Source: Omphiscola glabra
Lineage: Eukaryota > Mollusca > Gastropoda > Lymnaeidae
NCBI GenBank assembly: GCA_964017045.1
Contig: OZ024806.1
Coordinates: forward strand, 25,407,503-25,471,502
Length of the DNA: 64,000 nt
Reading direction: 5' to 3'
Part shown: positions 1-13,579 of the stretch, piece after piece
Numbering within the stretch: position 1 is the stretch's first letter
How the letters are laid out: every line of letters begins with the position of its first letter
The notes under the pieces: generated by a model
Told to the model about the DNA's origin: nothing
Database searches by the model: none
The model's input: only the letters and a program-made list of their open reading frames with translations
Program-made: the position numbers and the translations under genes

Positions 1-567
1 GCAACACAGCTTAACTTCTACAGGTTCACATATTGTTCCATAACGTACATCCAGCACCCTGACCTCTCATCTGCCACTTCATCAATTGTATGTGGAATGT
101 CGCAGCTCTTCATTTCAATACATACATTTAACGACTCTCAAAACAAATTTATTCAACATTGAGTTTTTATTGGCTACAAAAGTAGATAGAGGCTAAGTTC
201 ACACGGTGTAAGCGAAGTCTGGCGTAACACTTTAACTTAAGTGTGTACTAATGTGTACAATACAAGAGGTACATAAAGATGATATGTACTCTTTACAAAT
301 CATAAATCGTTTTTTTTTCTTTTTGCCATCATTTATCATGACACTAAAAATAAAAGAACAAAGAAGAGGTATTCAAATGATTGTGTCTAGTAATTACGAT
401 GTCTTTAAATAGACAACAGTGGCACTTTTAAAATGTTGGTCAGGCACAAAATAAATACATTCCAACGCAAAGTTAAAAATAAATAGTTATGCAAACTTTC
501 ACAGATGGTTAGGCAAAATGGGTTGGCAGGAAGAAACATGGATGGATATGCAAGGAGAGACATATGT

Positions 568-855
568 GAGTAGGCAATATGGTAGGAAAGAAGAGATATA
601 GAAGGTTTTGGAAAGGAGAAACACATGAGTTGGCAAGATGGTAGGAAAGAAGAGATATAGAAGGTTTTGGAAAGGAGAAACACATGAGTTGGCAAGATGG
701 TAGGAAAGAAGAGATATAGAAGGTTTTGGAAAGGAGAAACACATGAGTTGGCAAGATGGTAGGAAAGAAGAGATATAGAAGGTTTTGGAAAGGAGAAACA
801 CATGAGTTGGCAAGATGGTAGGAAAGAAGAGATATAGAAGGTTTTGGAAAGGATA
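568..855 (+). repeat. 59-bp tandem repeat (about 4.9 copies)
   Basis: The unit starts gagttggcaagatggtagga and continues through aagaagagatatagaaggtt and ttggaaaggagaaacacat. The first copy is diverged and the next three are nearly identical. The array lies 3' of the T-box gene. Open frames on the minus strand across it are products of the repeat. Confidence 0.95.
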
Positions 856-904
856 GACTTGGCAGATGGGTCAGGAATGGGATTAATGAGCAACTTTAAT
901 TTTA

Positions 905-1065
905 TATTTGAAAGCATTTTGTTTATTGGAATGTATTCTTCAATAATATCATATATTGGAATATAATGTCATGTATTGGAATCTAATGTCATATATAGGA
1001 ATATAATATCATGTATTGAAATATAATGTCAAGTATTGAAATATAATGTCGCATATTATAATATG
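905..1065 (+). repeat. Degenerate short repeat around tgtattggaatataatgtca
   Basis: A diverged array of about 22-bp units (variants tatattggaatataatgtca, tgtattgaaatataatgtca) in AT-rich DNA 3' of the T-box gene. The units vary too much for an exact copy number. Confidence 0.7.
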
Positions 1066-2261
1066 ATGTTTTATTGAGCGTTGTGTAAAGTTTATATGCA
1101 AGTGTAATGCTTACATTATTCATATTTACATATAAATATTATTAACTGTTATGTACAATTGAGTGGGATGTTGTAACGTTTGAGATCATCTACTGAAATA
1201 AGATGCCCAATGTTAAAGTTGTAACCTTGAATTCATTCACCGTGATCCGGTGCCTTGTCGATGACCTCATACTTCTGACCTCAAGTTTATGACAAAGTGA
1301 AAAAAAAAAAAAATTATGTACAATTTTTCTGTCCTGACAGCAATCATGGATTCCTATAATAGTTATAAGAGGTGTATGTCAGCGCCATAATGCTTGTTAG
1401 TGGTGCATGTATGCTTATAATGATTTTAGAGGTGTCTTTTTATAATGATTGTTGTAGTTGGCTGTAATGACATTTGGTGACGTGTATCTTCGTATAGTGA
1501 ACGTCAGCTGTATGCTATAGTAGTGGCTATCAGCGTTTCCCTCTGCTTGTAATGATCGTTAGCGATGTCTGTCAGATTGCAAAGACCCGAGGGCTGGTGT
1601 CTGCTTATAACTTATACTGGTCATTAAAATTGTGCATCAGACAACTGTCCATCGGGCTGTCTTGTTATACTTGCTGTAATATAAGCGTTAGGACATATAA
1701 CATTCGAATAATCTAATGAAATAAAAGTATTTCAGCAGTTTAAAAAAATATGTCTCAGCGTTCAGACGCCATGTTTCGGCGTCATGCTGACAAAAATGCT
1801 AAGATGAACACGTTCTGTACAATTTGTTCTCTTCTGGCAACAATAACTCACGTCTGCTTATTGTCATATCTGTCTTAGAGCAGTGAGTACCAAGTGAGAG
1901 ATTTATCTCAGAAGGTTAAGTTATAGTGAAGTTGCTATGACTGCTACAGCAGACTTTTGGTCACGTGATAATTCTTAGCCAATTATCGCCATCATTTATT
2001 GTTGACTATCAAATCCCTGCTAGAGAGTGTGACAGGAACGCTGCAAATGCCATGTAATGAAACTAGGGCACAATGGGGCGTTATTTCAACCGTTACATCT
2101 GTGACATGTCGTCAGGGTCAGGCTGATACTGTATTCATGATTTGTTGTTGAGAATTTTTTTTTTTTTAAAGCAGAGCTGGATGTCTATGCCTTCCACGTT
2201 TGTGTATCGGCAAGCAGCGTAACTGACTTCTCGGGTCTTGCAAAAAAAATCCTCAAATGTC

Positions 2262-5200
2262 TTATTCCCCTTGCTCAACCGAAACCAGTTTGCGTTTCCT
2301 TGAAATAGTTTGACTTCGCGGAGATTTGGACAGGAAGTCAAGCGAGAGTTCTGCGGCAATTTTTTGGAGCTGTCCGAATTCTCTGGCGGCCTCCTCCTCC
2401 TGCTGGTCCTTACTTCCGGTCGTCTGCGTTATGAAATTAGACAGGTGGGGCGATTGGGGATGTTCTATGTGATCCAAGCTGTTGTAGGCGGTCGCTGTCT
2501 GGTTGTTGCCGTTGTACATCATGGATGTTGGTTCTTGGTGAAAGAAATGATTGCCGTTGTCGAGGAAGTCATTGCCAACATTATGACCGGGGTGTTGGTG
2601 TGTGTTTACATTTTCTGGAGATAATGATCCATAACACGAAAATGCGGGAACCCTTGAAAGATGCGCTAAAGACGGTGAAGCCGCCAGGGTGGCGGAGCTG
2701 CTTGGCGGAGTTGTAAAATCCTGACTTTGTGGAGATGTTCTAAAATCCTTATTGTCAGGTGGTGTGACTGACGCCTGCCCCGTGTACGAGCAACTGCTCG
2801 GAGAGTGGCCTCCCTTGTTATCTTCAGCAGGAAGTGACGCCAAATTCAGACTGGAAACTCCGTAAACGTGTCCAGAGTTGGTCAGAAACTGTATTCCCGA
2901 ATTTACGTTGATGGGATCGCCATTGCTGGTATACCCCTCAATGCTCGGCCCCTGCGCATGTGCGGGAAGGCCGTGCGTTTGGTGGAACGGCAGGTCCTGG
3001 CCTATATCGAAGGATCCAGTTTTGTAAGGTGTGTGAAAGACATCAGAGGGTGGGTAAGCTTGGCTGGCTGCGTTTGTCCTAAAGAAAACAGATTATAAGT
3101 TTTAGAATTTTTGTTCAGGCGTAAATAAAATTTTGTATTCGTCCACAAGGTTCGTATCGTAATGAAACAAACCACCAAACCGGAAATTACTTTCGATATA
3201 ATTACTGTAATAATTTAAATTAATGTGTTGAGCTCCTTGTTATGGGGAAAGGTGTACGTGACGAGCCCATATATCAAAACTACGTGGAGAATTGTTATTT
3301 GTTTCGTTAAATATTTCTTTCAAATCTTTGACTTATCGTTTTTTAAATAACTCTTTGTTTCGCTATTGCCCTGTAGACAATTCGCTATTGCCCTGTAGAC
3401 CATTCGCTATTGCCCTGTAGACCATTCTCTATTGCCCTGTAGACCATTCTCTATTGCCCTGTAGACCATTCTCTATTGCCCTGTAGACCATTCTCTATTG
3501 CCCTGTAGACCATTCTCTATTGCCCTGTAGACCATTCTCGATTGCCCTGTAGACCATTCTCTATTGCCCTGTAAATTGATTTCTTAAAAATCTTAATTGC
3601 TCTTTATTTATTTTTTAAATTTATAAAGTCAACATTTACAAACAGTTTTTATGACCTCATAAATAATTGTTTACATCCTCGGTTGACAGGGAGGGGGGGA
3701 GGGGTTTGTCGGATGTGAGGGTACGGGGATTTTTGTAGTTGCGGGGGAGGGGGGTGCTGTCTAAACAGTTGCTTACCTCTGATATAAATGAGACCTGTTG
3801 GACATCAGGAGCGGCGACGCTGGCACGCAAAGGGGGTAGCCATTCTGGTGTGGAAGACTGTGATTAGGAGACGGTCCTGAAAAGTTGTTCGAGCCGTTTG
3901 CTTGGTCGCAAGATCCGCTGACCATGTTGTGGGGCTCGGAAGGTTCAAATCCTAGCCTACTTTTATCATGTTTGAAAGAACAAAAACGAAATGGGTTATG
4001 CCGTCTGCATGAGGGATTTCTGGATAAGTTCAGATTACATGGTGTTAAAGGATAAGGATTATAGTGCTTTCGGGAAAATGAGGAATCGGTTATAATGGAT
4101 TCGATATAAAAATGATTAATAAAAATTAAATTGGGATTAGTTTAAGTAGGATATTAGGGATTTTTAAAAAATGAACTATTCTAACTGTCAAACTAGGGAA
4201 AATTTTGTTGTTGTTGTTCGTCTTTATGAATTGTTTTAACGTTCATTTTTACGCTAAATTTTGGGTAAATTTTACCAATGAGTATGGTCAGGTGGAGATA
4301 AATGCGTAGATATTTGGGGTTAATCAGAATTGGTGCAGAAAAAAAAGGGGGGGGGGGGGAATGTAGGAGGAAGAGAATGAAGAAGGGGTTGATCGGAGCT
4401 GATAAGGAATGAATGACAGGGGGATAGACGGAGAGGCTTGGATGGTGATGAGTATGTGAGAGTGTTCGATGGTGACAAGTATAGGGCATAGAGTAGGAAA
4501 GCAATGAGAATATGAGACGTTAGGGGGAAAATACAAGGAGAGAGAGAGAGAGAAAATGCATACAAACTACATTTCATCGATTTCTGTTAGTAGCAAGTTG
4601 TTATTTTTGTGTTAGTTAAAATTTTAACAACAAATTTCTTTGTACCGATGAAGAGTCAAAATGACAAAATTCGAAATGTCAAAATTCAAAATGTGAAAAC
4701 AACACAATTCGATTGACATTTGGTAGAGTGTCTGCTAAGGATATGACATTAATGATTGGTTAATAGGACACATTTTGAAAAATGAAGGGCTCCCTATCAG
4801 TGGTCGGAAAGGGGGGGGGGGGACTTAGAAAATCAGTTTTACGTGTGAAGTGTTCTTTGGGGAATGGGGAAATTTTGAATTAATGTTTTGCTGCAAACAG
4901 TTTAAAAACCCCTCATCTAAATGTTGATATTTATTTTTCCTTAGCCGGAATTAAGCTAAAGGAAAGCATATTTAGACCCAATCTTCACCCTCACCTCCCC
5001 ATCTCATTACCGTCCATTCCCCTTTCCAATTTAAACTTATTTGACGGGTTTCCTGATCAAAATGAGACACTTGTATCTAAACAACGAACAGGGAAATTGT
5101 AGGGGGGGGGGGGGGTGTGGGGGCGGGGTGGTTAAGTCTAATTTACCTGTCCAAACTATCCCGAAAACCTTTGGCAAAAGGGTTATGGTCTATTTTTAGC

Positions 5201-8200
5201 TGTGTGATCTGAAAAAAATATCTTCATTTTTTTTTACACATCCACAGAATCACAAAGAGAAATTATTTTTTTAATTAATTGGTAAGGTTGTGTTTAAAAG
5301 CGAATCAATTGAAACATATTAGTGAATCAATTGAAACATATTAGTGAATCAATTGAAACATACTAGTGAATCAATTGAAACATATTAGTGAATCAATTGA
5401 AACATATTAGTGAATCAATTGAAACATATTAGTACATCACTGGACTACGATGAGTCACTTTCTTGTTTTGTCACGTGATACGTACCAGCCATTGGTAGGC
5501 TTTCTGCTACACATAACAACACATAACAACAGATAACAGCTGATCAGCAATTGCCATTATCATTAATTGTAAAGCAAAATGTTTGTCTCCATCAGCGCTT
5601 CCCAAGTGTTAATTAAACATTTTACTTTTCAAAATATTCTTGAGTACACGCGTTTCTTTAAATGACATTCATTAAATGTGACAATAATTATAATTCAGTT
5701 ATGATTAAAGGAAGAAAGTTGTTTGAAGAAAAATTTGTGAGCGACCAGTGTGTTGCAGACAGCCTACCGGAAGTCTTACTCGTACTTACGCTTATCACGT
5801 GACAAAACAATCGACTAATCGTAGTCCATTGAGAAATATTAATGCATCAAAAGATGAAACGTATTAGCGCATTATCAGTGCATGTATCAGTAAACAATAA
5901 TGTGAAACAATGAACAAGTAAAGTTTTATAAAAATTTTAAATCTATTGTTTCAATTAGTATAAACCGAGTATGGAAGAAAAGGAATAATTTAACTTTTAA
6001 AATTAGGTGGTGGGTGTGCGAAAGTGACGATTGGGGAAAAAAATGCGTTCTTTGATTTAAGTATAGCAATAGTGGAAATGACGTCATTAATTTCAGTGCA
6101 AAACGTAATCGGGAGACGTATTTAATTAGATGAGGTTTGAAAAGAGGAAATTTTTTTGGTTCTACCAATAAAAACTGTGTTATTTCCTCAAGTTGTAATT
6201 GAAGCTGCACCATCCGAAGGGAAATAACGTTATTAGCCACATCCCACCCCCACCCTCAATAAAAAAATGTTTATTGTTGATTTAAAATTTAAAAACTTGT
6301 TTTTGCTAAATAAATTGTATATTGTTTTAGTTCTTATAATAATTTTAAAATTTTTTAAATGTGTTTTGTTGTCATTGGTTAATGAAAGTGTTAGTTGTTT
6401 TAAAAAAACGTTTAAAATGTTAGAAGTAATTCTGGTGTTAAACGTTCTTATGAGTTGAATTCAGGGAAGGTTACCTGTTGGTTTTATCTTGCATCCCTCT
6501 AGCATAAGGATTAAATTTGACTTTTAAGTCGGTGATCTGAAAACATGGGGTGGTGTAGAATAGACTTTTTGTGTATAACTTGTATATAGAAATAGTTTTG
6601 CTTTGTCCATAACAAATACATAGATATATGTGCATCGTGCATAATTTATGCATAGAAATATGTGCTTTGTTCATAACTTATACCTAGATATATGTGCTTT
6701 GTGCATAACGTATACATAGAAATATGTGCTTTGTGGATAGGACTATATATGTGATGGTTACATAGGAATATTTTATTTGTGTATACTGTATATGAATATG
6801 TGATTGGTACATAGGAACATGTGATGTCATATAGGAATGAGTGATAGTAATATGTAAATGGTACATCGGACTATGTGATGTTATGTAGGATTATGTGGTG
6901 CGTGAAAAGGAACATGGGATGCGTGCAGTAAGACAGATGAAATGTAAACAGAAATAAATATGCAGTGAACGCACGTGAACGTCTGACCTACAAATCTTTT
7001 ATGTGCGCATAATATGTCTTGTACATACGAACATGGTGCATGTGCAAACTGTTGTGAAGTTTATAGAAACTATGTCATAACGAATTTTTTTAGGCATGCG
7101 TTAGATAATTTGGGCTGCTTAATACCCCTTTAAGTCTCTTTTTTAAATCTAAAATAAAACAAAAGTATGACGCCCAGGAAACGCTTATGGATCCGCCTCT
7201 GGGTATGTTTCCCTGGATCCGACAGTGGGTGTGTGCTCCCTAGAGTGGATATACACGGGAAATTGTTGTAAACCGCTCACTTGTCTCCCCAGCCCTCTGA
7301 CCGCCAGCACCATGGCCGCCATCACCATGACAACACACACAACTTACATCCGTGTTCTGGTAGGCTGTGACTGCTATGAACTGCGTCACGACGAAGCCGT
7401 GAGCGATGATGACCTCCCCCTGCTGCCCCTCCCCTGCGTCCTCGGCGATGTGGATGCGAGGCTGGTACCGGTGCATGGAGTTCAGGATAATCTGTGGATG
7501 GACACACATCAAACTGTGACGTCATACGTCAACGCAGACAAGAAATACTTGAACTAAAATATTTGAGCCAGTTTGGCAAGAACTGGTCGCAAGTGTTTCC
7601 CACTAATCAATTATACTCTTTGGTCCAGCAAGGAAGCTGCACCATGAGCTTCAAGGGGAGAGCCTGAGTGACGAATCTCAACGACTTAAGTCAGGTGACA
7701 TCAATCAAATAACCATGCAATTCATGAGCAGAAGTCTGCGCTGGCGTACATAGACATATTACTATACAGACGTAATTATATTCATAGACAATTTGGACAT
7801 AACATAAATGAAGGTCTTATGTTTAAAAATAACTTTCTATTAAATGCGCATTATGAGCTATATAAGTTTTTTTTAAATAAATATTTGTCTAATAGTTGAA
7901 ATCAAAGGGTTATATACCTGATTCATGGGACTTTAAGGACCAAAGTTAGTCTCGTGGTTGCATTTTAACGTAACAAAATTAGGTGGAATTTAGATATTTT
8001 TTAATAGCGGTTGCGAAATTCGGAATTGGGGAGGACATAAAAATGGATGGTATCAATTTCTGTCAATCAGAATGGTTTCTCAAGTAGTTTGGCTGTTTGA
8101 AGGATATTAATGAAGTTGAACTCCACTGTTCACCTAAGTGAGTTGATCTTGTAATAATTTGTTGTTGTTTTTTCTTTTCTATTCAGGTTTGCAATGTTAA

Positions 8201-11200
8201 GACAATTTATTGATAACCACAGATATAGTCGTGTGGGGAAGGGGTTGTGTGGGTGGGTGTGGGTGTGGGGTATGGGCTCACCTGTTTCTGTTTGGAGCTC
8301 TTGTTGTTGGTCAGTTTGAGTTTTCCAAAACTGAGATCTTGCTTCATCCAGTGGGCGCCAGTGTTGGGGGAGTCGGGGTGGTGGTAGACTCTCCCTTCTG
8401 TCGAAAGTCAGGGTGTCGGCGAAGAGAGGGCGGGGAGAAAGAATGGTGCAGTGATTAGTGATGTGTACAAACGAAATTATGAATTGAAAATACAATGCTA
8501 TCTTTTTAATTTGTGAACACCATATAACATACATAGTAGGTTACTTTTATTGAGGTACTTTTCGGACAAGGTGAAATAATCAATTAAATTAACAAATATA
8601 ACTAAGTTAATAAAGGGGCTTTAACTTTAAACAAAGATGATCGGCTTGCCGCCATTTTAAATGATGTTCCTTTGGACGGATACGAAACGAAAGGTGATAA
8701 TTGTTCTCATTGGTCTTACAATGTCCGTTTGGTCAGTTGAAAGCTCTGATTGGTCTGCCGGACCCTGGCTATTCGGTCAGTTGAAAGCTCTGATTGGTCT
8801 GAGGCACATTGTAGGTCGGACAGTCCTGGTCAGGTGGGTGTCGTTTATTTGACAGTCAGCTAATTTTAGCATGGATATGAAAGTCTCCAAGGGCACAGAA
8901 CTCAGTCCGGGGGATAAAAGACGAATTAGCGCTAGAGTTGTCGACGATGCTGTTATGGACGCGCTGACAAAGGGACGGAATAAATTTTAAAAGTGCTGAT
9001 CGACGGGATGACCATTGAACAGGGTCAGGGGTCGAGTGTATAGCACCAAATCGAAGAAATGATTTATTTGTTGTTTAGTTTTGTGCTGTCTAGGATTCTA
9101 AACAAAATAGTTTATAGCCCTAGCCCCTAATTTTATAAATTATACATATTTTAAATATTGCGAAGGATTATAAGCGTACACAAAATTTCGTTCAGCTATT
9201 GGCGTAGTTATTGTTAACAATTTTTTTTTATCTCCCCTGTTATTTAACTTTTACAATAGCATAAATTGTTGAGAATTAAAAGTCGCTAAGGCTAACGACA
9301 TGGAAAGAAATTGTCGAAAACATTGTTCGAACCGAATGTGCGCATTATATATATAAATATGCGACATTGGACAGGTGTATGATGTGACAAAAGTGTGCTA
9401 ATCAACGTGTGTGCGAAATGACCTTGGTGCTACTGAAAGATGTGGAAACGTGCAGATTTTCTTTTCTAGAATAAAGAAAATAATTCAAAGTAATAATAAC
9501 TGTGAATGGAAAATAATGATGAAAGGGGAGATAAATGTATCGATTCAAGAACTGAACACCTCCCGAATTACTTAGAAAAAAATAATTTTTAAACTCGCTA
9601 ATAGATTGAATTGATTTTATCTAGTCACTAGTTTTTATTATTGTTTGTCATTCGCATGCGAATATTGTATTTTGTTTTTAGCCACCCTCTCTTGTCATTG
9701 CCTACTTGGTCAAAGCAAGACGACTGGAAATAGACCCGGATGCAGTGGATGACCAGCAGTGTTTCTTGTGCTCTATATGCGTTCTACGTCGCAGGAAATG
9801 TCGGAATTTTGACTGTGTCAGTGTCATACCGCCTACGGAACTCCGTCTCTCTACGGTGGTGGCTATTGCTTGGGGATTCAACTCAAGTCCACCAGTTTGG
9901 ACCGCTGGGCCACACAGCTTTTACAGATTGCCAATGACAGAATAACTTAGTTTCGCCAGCATAAGGGTTGAGGTGGGAGGTGGGGTACAGTTACATGGCG
10001 CATTCGCGATGATGCTGTGGGCACATGGCCGATGGTGATTGGGGGCGTACTGGTGATGGCGTCGGGGACACATGGGTGATGGTGGTGGGTGGTTCATGGG
10101 GAGACTTTTCATCTGTGACGATGTAAACCCTTGTATCTTCTTTTCCCTTAACGACCCGTCAATAATGATAAATGATGTCGTGTAAGTTAGTACCAGGGTC
10201 TGTTAAAAGTAAAGTGTGTTCAAGTCACCCTGAGCTTCGTGTCAAACTGACCTGCTGGTAGGGGCTCGGCCGCCCCACACGAGATCCACTTCCCTCCTTG
10301 AAACTTCCAGTGGCTGTTGTCTGCCACCACCATGTCCACGTACACGTGATACAGCTTCTCGGGATCGAGGCCGCCAATGACGTAATGAAGAACCGGAAAC
10401 ATTCGCCTGTAGAGACACCGGTTAATACCATGCATGAAACTAAGTTAAACAATTTGTAGTGGGTACACAGTACAGGGTACAGAGTAAAGAGTACAGAGTA
10501 AAGGGTACAGAGTACAGGGTACAGGGTAAAGAGTACAGAGTAAAGGGTGGATGGTACAGAGTACTGCGTACAGAGTAAAGAGTACAGGGTACAGAGTAAA
10601 GGGTTCAGAGTGTAGAAATGGTTTGGAAACATTGATGTAAAACACATATTTAAAGCTGAGGCTGAGGCGCGTGATTTTTAATTCGAAGGCCTCAAAATTA
10701 ATGTGCAGAGCAGACGACTACAAGGCTGATAGCTCCGATGGGCGCATCTTTGAGAACAAGAAGGTGGTGACCACATTACTTCTCTGCTAGGTTTCACCAG
10801 ACGTCAGGAAGGATTTTCTAACCTCAAACAGGTCGACGGTGCAGTACATCACTCCAAACGATATATATGACTTTAATATGTATTTATAATATATATTTAT
10901 GTCGGTAAAAAAATCCCTTGTCTCTAGTCCTTACACTTTCATCCTCGGATTATTTATTAAGTCAATGTAAAATACATGATCGTTCTCAAGAACTAGTAAA
11001 ACAGTGGCCTGGCTAGATCCATAAAGTCACTAAAGTCGTGTCTGACTGATGATTTTTTAACATAAATAAAGTCTTCCCTTTGCGATGATAATTCCATGAT
11101 TATTTGTTGTCCCCCGTGTTGGCTTGTTATTGCCCCTTTTTCCTTGTTATCGCACTTGTTTATTTGTTATCCCCGCTGTTATTTTATGAGTAGGCAACTA

Positions 11201-13548
11201 TTGACACGGACGGCATCTGTGATCTATCATATCGCCTACTCACATCATTCACAGAACATGATTCGCCAGTCCAATGTTTGGACAACTCTGTTTTTCCCCC
11301 AATGACTATTCTAACCGTGGTTCTGGTTTCTGGTGAAAGCCACCAGGCCATGTGCAAGCCGGGTCGGTTCGCGGATTGCGGCGGCCATTGTTGTCTCGTG
11401 AACACGTCAAAGAAAATCCAATAGTCTGTTTACCTAACGCCTGGATGGTCAGGGGGTCTGAACCAAGACCCTGTTTGATCATGGAGTAGGCAACTTCAAA
11501 GGTGTACCGCTGTTGATATATTATCTCCAACTTACCGACAGGGACGCAGACGGACAAGACAGTGACGTTTTGGCGGCGCGCGCCAGATATACTGTTTTAT
11601 CCGAGTTTTGGTCTGCGTAGAAAAAACATCACTTTGGCTCAACTAATACCCGAGGTGTTTAAAAACTCTGATGTTTTTTTGAGGCTTTACGAAAACTCCT
11701 AAAAGATGTATTATTTAAACACACATTTTACAGCCACTGCAATATTGCTTGTTAGTATGTTTTTTTTATACACCAGCTATGCACAAGTTATAAACTCATA
11801 CAAAAAAATGATACATTTCAGCATTTTTGTATCACTTGTGATGGTAGATTCTTGTTGGAAAAACCATTAAACAAATGTGTATATTTTTCATGATCAAATG
11901 ATACGATCAGAGAGAAATTGTTATAAGAAATATGTTAAATAGATGGTTCAGTATATGGTGAAGCATATCTTTAAATTATTTGTGACTTGCGAAATAGATA
12001 GTTCGGGTAGATGCTTAAATGGGTGTTTTTGTTTGTTTTGTGTTTTTTTTTAAATTGTCACGTTTGTGTCTTCATTGGTAACCAGTTATTATTTATTGAT
12101 AGCAATCAGACGCAGTTCAACCCTGGTGAGAATTTTAATACAATAAAATAACGTCATAAAAATAGTAATATAAAATGTATTGAAAATAACGCAATGAAAT
12201 AACGTAATAAAATGGGCTCATAGTCAAACGACATGGAATCACCATACAGACAGACATAACGTAGACATAACGTAGACATAACGTAGACATAACGTAGACA
12301 TAACGTAGACATAACGTAGACATAACGTAGACATAACGTAGACATAACGTAGACATAACGTAGACATAACGTAGACATAACGTAGACATCACGTAGACAT
12401 AACGTAGACATAACGTAGTCGTGTGCGGATGCTTGAATCTTCTTTGGCTTCGTGGGTTTATTTCTAAAATGAGTCCGTAAATTTGCCGTAAACAATGTCG
12501 TTGTTGCTCGTCTGGGAAACGTTGACAAATTTAGAATTGTTTTCCCTTTTTTCTATTTATTTATTGTTTTATTTTATTAATTTTTGTACATATTTTTATA
12601 TACTAACGTAAGAATTATTATTAGTGAAGTTACTTAAAAAAAAGAGTTAATTCTATTTCGATTTATGCTGAATGGTTATGTACCCAGAGAATTCCTTAAG
12701 GAATTAATTAAAAATACAAGTTGTTTTAATGCTTCCAGTTATATAAGTTCTAACAGACGAGTGTTGAGTAGTTTCTGTACCTTGTATGTGCCTTAAACAA
12801 TCATACAGTATGTACACGGGTCTACATGCAGTTCAATAATGTGTCGGGGTGGGCTGGGGGAGGGGATATGTCTATACTATCAGTAATCTGATATCTCCTA
12901 CATTCAATGGTGCGGGCGGGCGGGGGGGGGGTGCTTTGTACAACAAAACATGACGAGGAGATAAGTGTGTAAATTCATTTTTTTTTAAAAGAAGCGTATC
13001 TTATCGTTATCTTGACGTAACCCTGGTTCTCAAAGAAGATGGTTTACTGATCACCGAGAATGACCACATGGAGCAAAGATAAAGTTGACGCATGCTGACC
13101 ACAGACCCTCGCTTGGGATAAAGAGATCAATGCCTGGCCGTGGCGACCGACCAAATGTGCCGCACGGTGATGAGTTTTTTTCTTCTTCTTTTTTTTGTTT
13201 TATTTTCCGCACTGCGGCTCACGGTGTAACTCAAAGGCATTTGATATCGGTCTATACCATGTGGGACTCTCTGTGTTAGAACTCGATGGTTTGCAGCCAA
13301 GGGCTGAAATACCTTGGAACAACTTTGAACATGATAACACATAACTAAAAAAAAAAAGATAACACAGTTATCAAAATAACAAACACAACTTTGAGAGGGA
13401 AAGTGTGACGTCCCACGTGACGCTACAAGGAGGGTCTCTTTACATTGCCCATTGGGACGAGTGGAGTGGATGGAATAAAATTAGAATTGGTTATGACCTT
13501 TAGGGAAAACTGATACAGAAATAGATAATAATTGTATATTCAAATTAT

Positions 13549-13579
<31 letters not shown>

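Larger units (their letters stand above)
1..2261. other. tbr: 3' flank of the T-box gene, no gene
   Basis: Part is the 3' untranslated region of the T-box gene (minus strand; poly(A) candidate at 1995-2000, with alternatives farther left). It holds the 59-bp array and the degenerate 22-bp array; no other feature is supported. Confidence 0.6.

Noticed and set aside
405..917. A 170-codon minus-strand frame with repeated FPKPSISLLSYH segments
   Set aside because: It is produced by the 59-bp tandem repeat, and overlapping frames repeat the same peptides. There are no start or splice signals and no known family.
9706..9945. A 79-codon plus-strand frame with Cys-rich [14 protein letters not shown]
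   Set aside because: It suggests a zinc-binding knuckle at first sight, but there is no complete Cys/His pattern, no splice support, and the reverse strand looks like a tRNA-derived SINE.
11306..11557. An 83-codon minus-strand frame ([22 protein letters not shown]...) within the first T-box intron
   Set aside because: It looks protein-like, but splice phases of flanking T-box exons already join perfectly without it and it matches no family I recognise. It may be an old repeat.
12135..12528. Frames with repeated [11 protein letters not shown]
   Set aside because: Product of the 11-bp gtagacataac repeat; no evidence of coding.
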